A stretch of DNA of 64,000 nucleotides from Amaurobius ferox (Eukaryota; Arthropoda; Arachnida; Araneae; Amaurobiidae), in assembly GCA_951213105.1 (NCBI GenBank), contig OX578155.1:28660857-28724856 (forward strand). Reading direction: 5' to 3'. The notes below the pieces were generated by a model, which saw only the letters and a list, made by a program, of their open reading frames with translations, was not told the DNA's origin and ran no database searches. The position numbers and the translations under genes were made by a program. How positions within the stretch are numbered: the first letter of the stretch is position 1; every line of letters starts with the position of its first letter. This document shows positions 42,600-56,600 of this stretch, piece by piece.

Positions 42600-44715
42600 A
42601 CAGTACCTAGAATACCTTAAGCGGTGTTTGAAAAACCTGTTCCATTAATTCAGGGCACATTGGGTAAAAATGGGGAGTAAGAGAGTGTACAGCCATCTTT
42701 GTCATCAATGGAAGTTATCGATTAGTCTGTGCTTTTAGTTAAATTTTGCTAGACCGTAATTTGATTACTCATTTTATCAATAAATCTATTTAATTTTATT
42801 AAAAACTTACAAGACAAATTTACAACGTGTTTTTCTTTAAATTTACTTCACAGACATAGTATAAGCAATTTATTTGACACTTTGTCAAACTCCACATTAA
42901 GTTTCATAGGATTAGCCACAAAGTTGAACTGACAAAAGCATTGTTGAGATTTTACTTGATAACTAGACTTCATTTTTATATTAAAGGTATCAACAGAGAC
43001 AAATGTACAAAAAGAAACAAAGTAAAATTTTCAAAGATAAGTAAATGTAAATAATGCAGTTGAATAAATGAAATGCATATAAAATATTAAATTTACAACA
43101 TGTTTTTCTATAAATTTACTTCACAGACATAGTATAAGCGATTTATTTGACACTTTGTCAAACTCCACATTAAGTTTCATAGGATTAGCCACAAAGTTGA
43201 ACTGACAAAAGCATTGTTGAGATTTTACTTGATAACTAGACTTCATTTTTATATTAAAGGTATCAACAGAGACAAATGTACAAAAAGAAACAAAGTAAAA
43301 TTTTCAAAGATAAGTAAATGTAAATAATGCAGTTGAATAAATGAAATGCATATAAAATATTAAAATTATAATGTTACTTTTTTGTTATTAAAATATTTCC
43401 TATTTTTAAATATAGTTTTTATTTCCTCTAAAGTAGTTAATATACTTTAAACATGTGTTTTTCTGTAAGGATGTATATATCTATATTATACTTTTGTTTT
43501 TTATTAGACATATTAAACTCATTCTGTAATATAAAGTAAGAAATCTGTAAATATTTTTTTCAACTTATACTATATTTATACTTATATAGTGTATACTTAT
43601 ATTTTTTTTCAAGTGGTGCAAATTTATTGTTGAAATCATAAAATTAATTCAATGAACTTTGAATTCTAACATGAAGAATAAATTTATTCAAAAGTTCTCA
43701 ATATGATGCCAAATTGATTGATGCGAAATTGATTTAATAAATGCATATATTTATGATAGGCTGAATATGGCTGATACTGCTTGTAAATTACAGTAAGGTA
43801 AATTATAACAATGATGTATTTTCTTTGCATTTAAAAGCTAGAAATAAGTCTTGATACTGACTAACTGAACTGATACATATAAGATACATTTAAATAAATA
43901 AATGAAAAACATTGTGATTAAAATGTAATCAAGATAGAATATTCATATCATAATAGTGCTATATATAGATATTAGGTATATGTCTTCAAGGATTTACAGT
44001 TATAGACTAAAAAGATGAGCTGCCAGGTAAGTTATATTATTTATTTAGTTGTATTATTTTAGTTGTATATAATTATTTATTTAGTTGTAGTAATTAAAAA
44101 GATAAATTTGACTATATCTTTCCCAAAACACAACTCACAAAATGATTTATTTACAAAACATTTATCCGAATTTTATCTGAACTATTTCATTTAATTTTTT
44201 TGTATAAAAGATAGTTTATATGCATTTCTGTCTATAAATGTATTATTTAAAACAAATTTATTGTAAATTTACATTCGTTTTGTATCTCTCCCCAAGTTGC
44301 AAGATAAATTTGTATGATTTTATATCTATTCTAGAAAATTATAAAAATAAACATTTGCTTACCAAATAATAATAAAATGTTTTACGAAACATTACTGAAA
44401 ATAAAATTACAGGCATCACAGACCGAAGAAAGTCTGTCTAATTGAAGAAACGAATTAAAAAAAATATATAGTTTGCATTAACTATAAAAGGGATTGTTCC
44501 TGAGGAAAAATATTTCTCCTGAAACCTTATTTTGAAGTCAAAACATTTTTTAAACATTTAGTTTATTTAAATGTTTAATTTAAAATGCCGTTACTTTTTG
44601 CATAGAAAGTATCTTGTGTGCTATGAACCGGTGAGTTTTAACTGCAGCGCCATCTGTTGCATATCCAGAACAGTTCTCCCGATTTTTTTGTTGAACGCGA
44701 CACTGGGTATTCTAG
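42600..44715 (-). repeat. Right arm of foldback element, copy B
   Basis: Counterpart of 28,632-30,445, lengthened by the 273-bp duplication and a short AT-rich expansion near 44,050-44,100. Confidence 0.7.
42816..43361 (+). repeat. 273-bp tandem duplication (copy B only)
   Basis: 42,816-43,088 and 43,089-43,361 are direct repeats beginning AAATTTACAAC; copy A has one. Confidence 0.8.
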
Positions 44716-44787
44716 GCACAAAACTTCAAACTATAGTGACGGGAGTGCAGTAGTTTGAAGTGTATTTTGTCCACAAGGTCAAACATA

Positions 44788-45665
44788 CTCCCAATTCTTT
44801 TTTTACACGGTAGATACGTTCCTCAGAAATTCGTGTAAAAAAAAGATGTTTCCTATAGTAAAATTGGGGATCCGTTCCATGTTATCCGAAAACCGTGTAA
44901 GATGAAATAAAGAACTATATTTAGTTTAAAAACCGTGTAAAAAAATGCTGAAAACTGTAAAAGTTCTGATATGCATACGAATGATATATACGTACATATG
45001 CAATTTTATTGAGCAATAAAACTTAAAATACATATTTACAGGTAAAAATAAGTAGCGCAAGCAAAAAAAATAAAGGAATCTGATAATCCAAAATTGAGAA
45101 AAGAACATTCAAAATTAAAAATAGAAATAAAGAAATAATATTTAGTTACATAATTATTCGTCGCTACGTGATAATAAGTGCAATTGTTTGCGACGAACTG
45201 GACCAAAGTCGTTATCATCACTAGAGATATCCATATCTGTCAAGCTCTTTATTGGAGACTTTCATCCAGAAATACTGTTTTGAACTGACGAACTACTTTC
45301 TGAAAGGTCTTGCCCTGTTGACTTTTTTATTAAAAAATGTGTTATAGACAGTTGAACTTTTTTTTTCTTTTTTTAAGTTTTATTATGCAACTCTTCATAC
45401 CCAGCCAAACAATTCGATAATATTATAGCAGTGGGCAGTGCTGCCAATTTTTGAAGTGTGGTAAAAACGGGAATTTTTTTTATACATTGGTACCAGTACC
45501 AAAGACTGCAATTAATACTAGACTGCTCATGGTCACGTACATAAGTATAAGACAATGATTTTGAAATCGTGTTAGATCAAATAAACTTTACAAAAAGGAA
45601 AGACTTTTTTTAACCGTGTAACTTCAAATTCGTGGAAAAAAAGCGTGTAAAAAAAGGTTGGGGGA
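44788..45665. mobile_element. MITE-like element, copy B
   Basis: Duplicate of 30,509-31,380, with the same CTCCCAATTC / GGTTGGGGGA ends. Confidence 0.55.
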
Positions 45666-46832
45666 ATTTCACTTTTCTATGATAATGAGATAGTTTCCTT
45701 TCATCTCTAGTAGATGGCGCTGTTGCAATTGTTTCCAAATTTCCTTGTAAATATCATTTATGTTTATGTTTTCGGATCAGGAAATTGAAAAGAAATCAGA
45801 AATGTCCCAAATCATTACAATAATAACAAAACTAAATGAAAACATCAAAAGTTTTAATAATTTTCGTGTAATTCAATGTAACAGTGGATTTTAACAAACA
45901 TAAATTAAAAGTAGAAATTATTTTTTCATAGTACAAATAGTGTTGGAGATTTACCCTTAAAGACACAAAATAAAATCATTTGAAAAGAGGCACAAAATTC
46001 TATCAGCTTTAGGTGTTAAATCTCTAGTTGCAGCATTGGGCACAAGAATTAATTATTTGCATTTTTATTTCTTAAACCATTTTACTTAATGTATGTGTGG
46101 AATGCACTTTTGACAACAAATCATGTACAAATAATTTGAATCAGAGATATTTTTAGATGGATATTTTTTTTTTTTTTTTGAAATAGGAAAGCAAAAAGTC
46201 TATCAATTAAAATATTAAGACATGCACAGAAAAAAAAAATCTAGTACCAAAGTATCTGTATTCATACTTACCTGAATTTCCTCCAAAACATTTTAATGTA
46301 CTAATAGAAAAACATCAATTACTAAATCTAGAGGTGATGGCTTGATAAAGCACATACGTCAAAATTCCAATTTTTTTTTAATAACATATTTGATTTAAGA
46401 TATTTATGATCTTTGTTGGGGGAAAAGCACATAAGTCAATTAGGCTTCTAAGATGGTAAAAGAACAAAAACACTTATTACAATTGTAGTGGGGTAAAAAA
46501 TATAAATTAAGAAAAGTTACTATTTATTTAACTGGTAAATGTATAGCAAACTCCATAAAAATTAAATGTATATTCTGAAAATAAAAAAATAAAATTAAAA
46601 AAAAGTTCTCCCGGAAGCATCAAAATTTTCTTCCCTCGATATTTCGAAATCCTTCTTTTTGACTTAGGTGCTTTCTCCCGCCAGCTCTGGAAATATTAAA
46701 TGTTATATTAAATTATATTTGTTAAATACATTGGCAGCCAGCCGCTTCCACTCCTCATCGAATCCGTAACTTTTTTATTTTTATAATTAAATTGCATTTT
46801 TACATACATATTTTATATACATATAATGTATA
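45666..46832. other. AT-rich non-coding stretch, copy B
   Basis: Counterpart of 31,381-32,546; nothing further recognised. Confidence 0.4.
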
Positions 46833-47728
46833 AGGAAAGTATTGTGACGGGGTCGAAAATTCGAATTCGAGTTTTCGACGGGGAAGCACGTTTCAAGCGT
46901 CCCTGATCACGAATCGAACATTTTTGAGGTGATGTTTGTGTGTGTGTATGTGTGAAAGTATATGCGTGCGTGTGAAAGTCTGTGTGTGTGAGTGAGTGTG
47001 CGTGTGTGAAAATATGTATGCGTCAGTGAGTCTGTGGAGACGATATCTCACGAACAAATGGAGCGATTCGAATGAAATGTGGTACAAAAATTACAATCCG
47101 TAAATACTGGAAGTCTATTGTTTTTAAGCATAATCGAATGTTCAGAACACTCCTAAATTTTTGATTGAAATTTAATCAAAACCGTTAATAAAGTTACGCA
47201 AATAGACATTTCTTATGAAAATTTCCCTTAGAAAACGATTGACATAAACTTTAGAACGTTAGCATGAGCCGTTCTCAAGATAGTGTACTTTTTTCAAATA
47301 AATTTATAAAAACATCCCATAAATTAAAAAAAAATATTAACTGATGAAAAACATGTTCACTTTTCATATGTAATATCATGCGATAAATTGGGCGGCATTC
47401 TCGTGGATCTAGCTCGTTCCATTCACGAGAAAGGATTAAATAATATTTTTGTATTTGAACGGCAATCTGCTAAAAGAATAACTTATTTCTCCGTCAATAA
47501 CGCTTGGCGAGATTTTAGCGACGAGTTTGGCGGAATGTCGCCAACTTGGCGACTTTTTAAATGTTGTCAAATTAACGAAAATCTCGCCAAATGAATAAAA
47601 ATGACGCTAAATCGATGAAAATGATGACTAATTGATGAAATGTCAATATCTTGGAAAGAATATAAATATCCACTATAAGAATAACCTATTTTCTTTTACT
47701 GTAAAAGTAGTAAATTCATTTCATTATA

Positions 47729-48788
47729 CAGGTGAACCTCGATATGTCCTAACCTCGATATCTCGAAATTTTCGATATCTCGAAATATTTTCATCTCCCT
47801 TTACGCACGTATAAAACTAATGTAAAACAAACTCTTTAACTCGAAATTTTTCTAATCAAACTCTCGATATCTCAAATTTTTTCATTTTACCATATGGATT
47901 ATCTTACCATTTTCATCTTTTCATTTGGAAAAATACGATCCAAAAATGTGTTTAATACAGATGAACACAGGACTATTTTTTAAGTGTATGCCTGATAAAA
48001 TTGTGGCCATTAAAGGTAAAGCATGTCATGGCGGAAAAAGGAGCAAAGAAAGATTAACTGTGCTATTTCGCACTAATATGGATGGTTCAGAAAGGTTCAA
48101 ACCTCGTGATAGGTAAATCTGCTAAAAACCCCGATGTTTTTCAGGAATGAAATCTTTTCCAATGATTTATTTTGCGGACAATAAGGCTTGGATGACTGCC
48201 GAAATTTTCACTAATTGGTTGAAGGAACTAGACAGAAAAATGTCCCTTGAAAATCGCGATATTGTTCTCTTCTTGGACAACTGTACAGCGCATAATAGCG
48301 TGCCGAAATTAAAATTCGTGTAAGTTCTTCATGCCACCAAACACAACTTCTAAGTTACAGCCTTTGGACCAAGATATTATTCAGAGTAGAGTTTTAAAGT
48401 AAACTATCGCCACAAAATTAAGCTCATTTGGATCCGCCTAGCTCATTTGGAAAATGTGATTCAGTACCTGTAACCAAACTGTTATAGATGACTATTTTGT
48501 AAAGTAAAGAAATTCAAGATTAAATTTTAATAATGTATGTACGTACATAGTATTACATTAAATGTGTATCCAATCATTTCAAGCTTCGCTTTATTTGTTG
48601 TCAGCTTTTGCTTGGGTAATACCCAATTCTCTGTCTGCTAGATAAAGTAAGTGATTTTTTTAAAAATGTGTAAAGTATAAGACTAGTATGTATATACTTT
48701 TTTATGAATTTCTTAAAATTTTTCAAATTTTCGATATCTCGAATTTTTTTTCTCCTCCCTTCAAATTCGACATATCGAGGTTCGACTG
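47729..48788 (+). mobile_element. Deleted pogo/Tigger-family DNA transposon
   Basis: The ends are CAGGTGAACCTCGATATGTC at 47,729 and GACATATCGAGGTTCGACTG at 48,788, inverted repeats of the Tigger type, flanked by TA on both sides. At 1,060 bp it is too short for a full transposase. Sub-terminal CGATATCTCGAA motifs recur near both ends. Confidence 0.85.
47925..48420 (+). pseudogene. Tigger transposase relic (DDE domain fragment)
   Basis: 47,925-48,116 encodes NTGLFFKCMPDK, KGKACHGGKRSKERLTVLF and NMDGSE, typical of the Tigger/pogo DDE core. The expected first catalytic D just before TGLFF is lost. After a frameshift, KSFPMIYFADNKAWMTAEIF and VLFLDNCTAHN (second catalytic D) follow. Stops then interrupt the PPNTT-like and QP-DQ region. 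The N-terminal HTH/CENPB part is deleted. Not functional. Confidence 0.75.
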
Positions 48789-49631
48789 TACAAGGTAAGG
48801 AAAGTCATGTGCTGCCCACATCAGAGGTTTTATTTTTATTTTTGACTTCCGCAGAAGACTAGACTTTCCGTTATTTCTGATAAGCATCGATTTCTAAAAA
48901 TGTTATTGTGATATTCTGACAGTCTTGTCTCTATAAGTTTTTATAATTTGGTCGGCTTTATCGTGAGTCCTACTCGATTTTAATAAAAAGAATAAATTTA
49001 AAAATGTAAATAAGAAAAAAAACAAAAGAAAAATATTAAACATTAAAAAATAAATGGTCAAAAAAGAAAAATATATATATATTCAATTCGCAAAACGGTA
49101 ATCGGCCCGGGATTGGTCAATACAAATGTCAATCATACTGACTCCTCAATGTTTGAGGAAAAAGTAGGACGCTGCTCTCAAAGAAAAATGTTTGACCTCA
49201 CACACTGACAAACATGTCAAATAGCTGTTCAGATGATCAAAAATCAGCGAACAATCAATCCTCTTTGACAAACATTCACTGATCGTAGACACCTGCGAAA
49301 CAATGTTTTTAATGTTGAGTTGTACATTTGACGCTCTTACGCATGTATCATGTAAAACATCCCGATTAACATATATTTCACGCAACTCAAATGACACTTG
49401 TTAATATTGATAGCATCCGCAATAAAAAATTTAGTTCATATATGAAAATATTTTAATAATTAATTCATCAATTTTGCGTCGTTTTCGTAAATTTAGCGCA
49501 GTTTTTGTAACTTTGACGATAATTTCATCAGTCGATATTTCTACATTGCTAAGTTGGCGATATTTCGCTAAATGAGTCGCCAAATTTGCCATATTTCTCG
49601 CAAAGCTTTACAGACAAAAGCAAAGAAGAGT

Positions 49632-49654
49632 TACAAACACACACACATATTTAA

Positions 49655-49691
<37 letters not shown>

Positions 49692-49692
49692 A
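49632..49692. repeat. CA / AT / GT compound microsatellite
   Basis: ACACACACAC, then about 12 AT units, then GTGTGTGTGT: a self-complementary simple repeat inside the right half of the foldback element. Confidence 0.8.
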
Positions 49693-50115
49693 TATTTAAT
49701 GATAAATTTATTTGAAAAAGTGCAATATCATGGAAACAGTTCATATTTGCGTTCTAAAATTTATGCCAATCGTCTTCTAATGAAATATCACATAAGAAAT
49801 TATTATTTACGTAACATTTTTTAAGGTTTTGATTTTTTGATGTATTTTCCAAAATATCGTTGAAAAATTTGGAAGTTTTCCGAACATTCGATTGCGTTTA
49901 AACTCAACAGGCTTACATTTACTGTAATTTTTTTACGAAATTTCATTCAAAGCACTCCAAGTAATATATCGTGTCCCCAGACTCACGGACACACACACAC
50001 ACACACACACAACGGTATAACCTCAAAAACGATCGATTCAAGGTCAAAGATAATTGAAACGTGCACTTCCGTAGAAAACTCGAATTCGAATTTTCGACCC
50101 CGTCACAAGATTTCC

Positions 50116-50696
50116 CTATAAATTATACTATAGGGAAAGTAAAAATGAATTTCTGTCTCAACACGTTTTTATCCGACTTAAGTAAATATTCAGAGCACAC
50201 TTATAATACTGAAATAATTCTATATTCCAAATCATAAAAATTTATCTCTTAAATTCACTAAATAGCAAAATTTATACCACTCAACGCTCAGACGAAAAGT
50301 CTGACATACCGTTCGCAGATAACCTGGAAAGAATTTCGCATTCGAAAGGAATCGTCTGATTAAATAAATTTAACGAAATGGCGGGAAAAGATTGACTTCA
50401 AAAAATCATAACTTTAAAACTAATTCAAACATTTAAAATATCCTGGCGAGGCATATCGACAGGGAACGTGAAGTATCGCTGTATCGAATATCCCCGCTGT
50501 TTGAAGTTTCTATTTTCCGCTACAGACAATACACACAGAAAGACATACAGATAGAAACACATACATCTTCAATAAGAATAGAAACACCTCGATTTAGTAA
50601 AAAACTTTAAAAAGCTAAAGCAAAGCCAACCAAGTTGTTTGGTAAAAAAGGACCTTAATATCAGCATCATCAATGATGTACTTTAAATTACTAAAG
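50116..50696. other. Non-coding flank of the satellite
   Basis: AT-rich sequence with no supported gene or repeat. Confidence 0.4.
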
Positions 50697-53600
50697 ATCC
50701 AAAACGCTTTCGGAAGGTTACCACGTCCTTCATTAGTGACAATATAAATTGTTTATTTAATAATAAAAAAAATTACATTTACACTGATGAAGGACGTAGT
50801 AACGTCTGAAAGCGCTAATCTCAACATCAATGATGTACATTAAATTACAAAAGATTGAGATCTTTTGTAATTTGATATAAACAATTTACATTGCCACTAA
50901 TGAAAGACGTAGTGACGACCGAAAGCACCATGGATCTTTTGTAATTTAATATAAACAATTTACATTGCCACTGATGAAGGGCATAGTGACAACCGAAAAC
51001 GCTCTGGATCTTTTATAATTTAATATAAACAAATTACATTGCCACTGATGAAGGACATAGTGACGACAGAAAACGCTCAGGATCTTTTGTAATTTAATAT
51101 AAATAATTTACATTGCCACTGATAAAGGGCAGAGTGACAACCGAAAACGTTCTGGATCTTTTATAATTTAATATAAACAAATTGCATTGCCACTGATGAA
51201 GGACATAGTGACGACCGAAATCGCTCTGGATCTTTTGTAATTTAATATAAAAAATCTTCATTGCCACTGATGAAATACATAGTGACGACCTAAAACGCTC
51301 TTTATCTTTTGTAATTGAATATAAACTATTTACATTGCCACTGATGAAGGACATAGGGACGACCGAAAACGCTCTGGATCTTTTGTAATTTAATATAAAC
51401 TGTTTACATTGCCACTGAAGAAGGACGTAGTGACGAACGAAAACGCTCTGGATCTTTTGAAATTTAATATAAACTATTTACCTTGCCACTGATGAAGGAC
51501 GTAGAGACGACCAAGAACGCTCTGGATCATTTGTGATTTAATATAAATGATCTTCATTGCCACTGATGAAGGACATAGTGACGACCGAAAACGCCCTTTA
51601 TCTTTTGTAATTGAATATAAACTATTTACATTGCCACTGATGAAGGACGTAGTGACGACCGAAAACGCTCTGGATCTTTTGTAATTTAATATAAACTATA
51701 TACATTGCCACCGATGAAGGACATAGTGACGACCGAAAACGCTCTGAATCTTTTGTAATTTAATATAAACTATATACATTGCCACAGATGAAGGACGTTG
51801 TGACGACCGATAGCGCTCTGGATCTTTTATAATTTAATATAAACAATTTACATTGCCACTGATGAAGGACATAGTGACGACCGAAAACGTTCAGGATTTT
51901 TTGTCATTTAATACAAAATATTTACATTGCCACAGATGAAGGACGTTGTGACGACCGATAGCGCTCTGGATCTTTTGTAATTTAATATAACAATTTATAT
52001 TGCCTCTGATGAAGGACGTAGTGACGACCGAAAACGCTCTGAATCTTTTGTAATTTAATATAAACAATTTATATTGCCTCTGATGAAGGACGTAGTGACG
52101 ACCGAAAACGCTCTGGATCTTTTGTAATTTAATATAAACTATATACATTGCCACCGATGAAGGATATAGTGACGACCGAAAACGCTCTGGATCTTTTGTA
52201 ATTGAATATAAACTATATACATTGCCACTGATAAAGGACGTTGTGACGACCGATAGCGCTCTGGATCTTTTGTAATTTAATATAAACAATTTACATTGCC
52301 ACTGATGAAGGACATAGTGACGACCGAAAACGTTCAGGATTTTTTGTCATTTAATACAAAATATTTACATTGCCACAGATGAAGGACGTTGTGACGACCG
52401 ATAGCGCTCTGGATCTTTTGTAATTTAATATAAACTGTTTACATTGCCACTGATGAAGGACGTAGTGACGACCGAAAACGCTCTGGATCTTTTGTAATTT
52501 AATATAAACTGTTTACATTGCCACTGATGAAGGACGTAGTGACGACCGATAGCGCTCTGGATCATTTGTAATTTAATATAAACTATTTACATTGCCACCG
52601 ATGAAGGGCATAGTGACGACCGAAAACGCTCTGAATCTTTTGTAATTTAATATAAACAATATACATTGCCACAGATAAAGGACGTTGTGACGACCGATAG
52701 CGCTCTGGATCTTTTGTAATTTAATATAAACAATTTACATTGCCACCGATAAAGGACATAGTGACGACCGAAAACGCTCTGGATCTTTTGTAATTTAATA
52801 TAATCTATATACATTGCCACTGATGAAGGACGTAGTGACGACCGATAGCGCTCTGGATCTTTTGTAATTTAATATAAACAATTTACATTGCCACTGATGA
52901 AGGACATAGTGCCGACCGAAAACGCTCTGGATCTTTTGTAATTTAATATAAACTATTTACATTGCCACTGATGAAGGAAGTAGTGACGACCAAAAACGCT
53001 CTGGAACTTTTGTAATTTAAAATAAATAATCTTCATTGCCACTGATGATGAATATAGTGACGACCGAAAACGCCCTTTATCTTTTGTAATTGAATATAAA
53101 CTATTTACATTGCCACTGATGAAGGACGTAGTGACGACCTAAAACGCTCTGGATCTTTTGTAATTTAATATAAACTATATACATTGCCACTGATGAAGGA
53201 CGTAGTGACGACCGATAGCGCTCTGGATCTTTTGTAATTTAATATAAACAATTTACATTGCCACTGATGAAGGGCATAGTGACGACCGAAAACGTTCAGG
53301 ATTTTTTGTCATTTAATACAAAATATTTACATTGACACTGATGAAGGACATAGTGACGACTGAAAACGCTCTGGATCTTTTGTAATTTAATATAAAATAT
53401 TTACATTGCCACTGATGAAGGACATAGTGACGACCGAAAACGCTCTGGATTTTTTTTTTTAATATAAACTATTTACATTGCCACTGATGAAGAACGCAGG
53501 GACGACCAAAAGCGCTCTGGATCTTTTGTAATTTAATATAAATAATCTTCATTGCCACTGATGAAGGACATAGTGATGACCGAAAACGCTCTTTATCTTT

Positions 53601-56600
53601 TGTAATTGAATATAAACTATTTACATTGTCACTGATGAAGGACGTAGTGACGACCGAAAACGCTCTGGATCTTTTGTAATTTAATATAAACAATTTACAT
53701 TGCCACTGATGAAGGGCATAGTGACGACCAAAAACGTTCTGGATCTTTTGTCATTTAATACAAAATATTTACATTGCCACTGATGACGGCCATAGTGACG
53801 ACCGAAAACGCTCTGATTCTTTTGTAATTTAATATAAACAATTTGCATTGCCACTGATGAAGAACGTAGTGACGACCAAAAGCGCTCTGGATCTTTTGTA
53901 ATTTAATATAAATAATCTTCATTGCCACTGATGAGGGACATAGTGACGACAGAAAACCCTCTTTATCCTTTGTAATTGAATATAAACTATTTACATTGCC
54001 ACTGATGAAGGACGTAGTCACGACCGAAAACGCTCTGGATCTTTTGTCATTTAATGTAAACAATTTATATTGCTTCTGAAGGACGTAGTGACGACCGAAA
54101 ACGGTCTGGATCTTTTGTAATTTAATATAAACAATTTATATTGCCTCAGATGAAGGACGTAGTGACGACCGAAAGCGCTCTGAAGCATTTGTAACTTAAT
54201 ATAAACAATTTATATTGCCTCTGATGAAGGACGTAGTGATAACCAAAAGCGCTCTGGATCTTTTGTAATTTAATATAAACAATTTTCAATGCCACTGATG
54301 AGGAACATCGTGACGACCGAAAACTCTCTGGATCTTTTGTAATTTAATATAAACAATTTATATTGTCTCTGATGAAGGACGTAGTGACGACCGAAAACGC
54401 TCTGAATCTTTTGTAATTTAATATAAACAATTTATATTGCCTCTGATGAAGGACGTAGTGATGACCGAAAACGCTCTGGATCTTTTATAATTTAATATAA
54501 ACAATTTACATTGCCACTGATGAAGGGCATTTTGACGACCGAAAACATTCTGGATCTTTTGTAATTTAATATAAATAATTTACATTGCCACTGATGAAGG
54601 ACATAGTGACAACCGAAAACGCTCAGGATTTTTGTAATTGAAAATAAACTATTTCCATTGCCATTGATGAAGGACGTAATGACGTCCGATAGCTCTCTGT
54701 ATCTTTTTTAATTTCATATAAACAAATTTCTTTGCCACTGATGAAGGACATAGTGACGACCGAAAACGCTCTGGATCTTTTGTAATTTAATATAAACCAT
54801 TTACATTGCCACTGATGAAGGGCATAGTGACGACAGAAAGCGCTCTGGGTCTTTTGTAATTTAATATTTTTTTTCCCAAATGGCCAGGCACTTTGACCTT
54901 CGTCATTCGTCTTTTGTAATTTAATATAAAATATTTCCATTGCCATTGATGAGGGACGCAGTGACGACCAAACACGCTCTGGATCTTTTGTAATTTAAAA
55001 TAAATAATTTTCATTGCCACTGATGAAGGACATAGTGATGACCGAAAACGCCCTTTATCTTTTGTAATTGAATATAAACTATTTACATTGCCACAAATGA
55101 GGGACATAGTGACGACCGAAAACGCTCTGGATCTTTTGTAATTTAATATAAACTATATACATTGCCACTGATGGAGGACGTAGTGACGACCGAAAGCGCT
55201 CTGGATCTTTTGTAATTTAATATAAACAATTTACATTGCCACTGATGAAGGGCATAGTGACGACCGAAAACGTTCTGGATCTTTTTTCATTTAATACAAA
55301 ATATTTACATTGCCACTGATGAAGAACTTGGTGACGACCAAAAGCGCTCTGGACCTTTTGTAATTAAATATAAACTATTTACATTGCCACTGATGAAGGA
55401 CGTAGTGACGACCAGAAACGCTCTTGATCTTTTGTAATTAAATATAAATAATTTTCATTGCCACTGATGAAGGACATAGTGACGACCGAAAACGCCCTTT
55501 ATCTTTTGAAATTGAATATAACCTATTCATATTGCCACTGATGAAGGACGTAGTGACGACCGAAAACGCTCTGGATCTTTTGTAATTTAATATAAACAAT
55601 TTATATTGCCTCTGATGAAGGACGTAGTGACGACCGAAAACACTCTGGATCTTTTGTAATGTAATATAAAAAAATTATATTTCCTCTGATGAAGGACGTA
55701 GTGACAACCGAAAGCGCTCTGGATCTTTTATAATTTAATATAAACAATTTACATTGCCACTGATGAAGGACGTAGTGACGACCAAAAACGCTCTGGATCT
55801 TTTGTAATTTAAAATAAATAATCTTCATTGCCACTGATGATGAACATAGTGACGACCGAAAACGCCCTTTATCTTTTGTAATTGAATATAAACTATTTAC
55901 ATTGCCACTGATGAAGGACGTAGTGACGACCTAAAACGCTCTGGATCCTTTGTAATTTAATATAAACTATATACATTGCCACTGATGAAGGACGTAGTGA
56001 CGACCGAAAACGGTCTGGATCTTTTGTAATTTAATATAAACAATTTATATTGCCTCAGATGAAGGACGTAGTGACGACCAAAAGCGCTCTGAATCATTTG
56101 TAACTTAATATAAACAATTTATATTGCCTCTGATGAAGGACGTAGTGACAACCAAAAGCGCTCTGGATCTTTTGTAATTTAATATAAACAATTTTCAATG
56201 CCACTGATAAGGAACATCGTGACGACCGAAAACGCTCTGGATCTTTTATAATTTAATATAAACAATTTACATTGCCACTGATGAAGAGCATATTGACGAC
56301 CGAAAACATTCTCGATCTTTTGTAATTTAATATAAATAATTTACATTGCCACTGATGAAGGACATAGTGACCACTGAAAACGCTCTGGATCTTTTGTAAT
56401 TGAAAATAAACTATTTACATTGCCATTGATGAAGGACGTAGTGACGACCGATAGCGCTCTGTATCTTTTTTAATTTAATATAAACAAATTACATTGCCAC
56501 CGATGAAGGGCATAGTGACGACAGAAAACGCTCTGGGTCTTTTGTAATTTAATATTTTTTTTCTAAAATGTCCAGGCACTTTGGCCTTCGTCATTCGCCT

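Larger units (their letters stand above)
34816..47285 (+). repeat. Segmental duplication, copy B
   Basis: Matches copy A (14,724-33,000) but lacks both LINEs, and so preserves an exact empty site for the gag-only LINE at 36,047-36,057. It carries a Helitron-like insertion (37,846-39,863) and a 273-bp tandem duplication (42,816-43,361). Beyond 47,285 the flanking inverted-repeat element continues, unlike in A. Confidence 0.85.
46833..50115. mobile_element. Inverted-repeat (foldback) element with nested Tigger
   Basis: The left arm (from 46,833, GGAAAGTATTGTGACGGGGT) and the right arm (about 49,690-50,115, ending CCCCGTCACAAGATTTCC) are diverged reverse complements of about 430-450 bp. Both include the TCGAATTCGA region and a GT/CA microsatellite. 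Inside lies a second, weaker inverted pair (about 47,490-47,640 and 49,460-49,620, with CGCCAACTTGGCGA-like cores). At the centre is an unrelated pogo/Tigger element. No transposase belonging to the outer element is visible. Confidence 0.55.

Noticed and set aside
47388..47594. 68-aa ORF
   Set aside because: It sits in a non-coding inverted-repeat arm and has no recognisable similarity.
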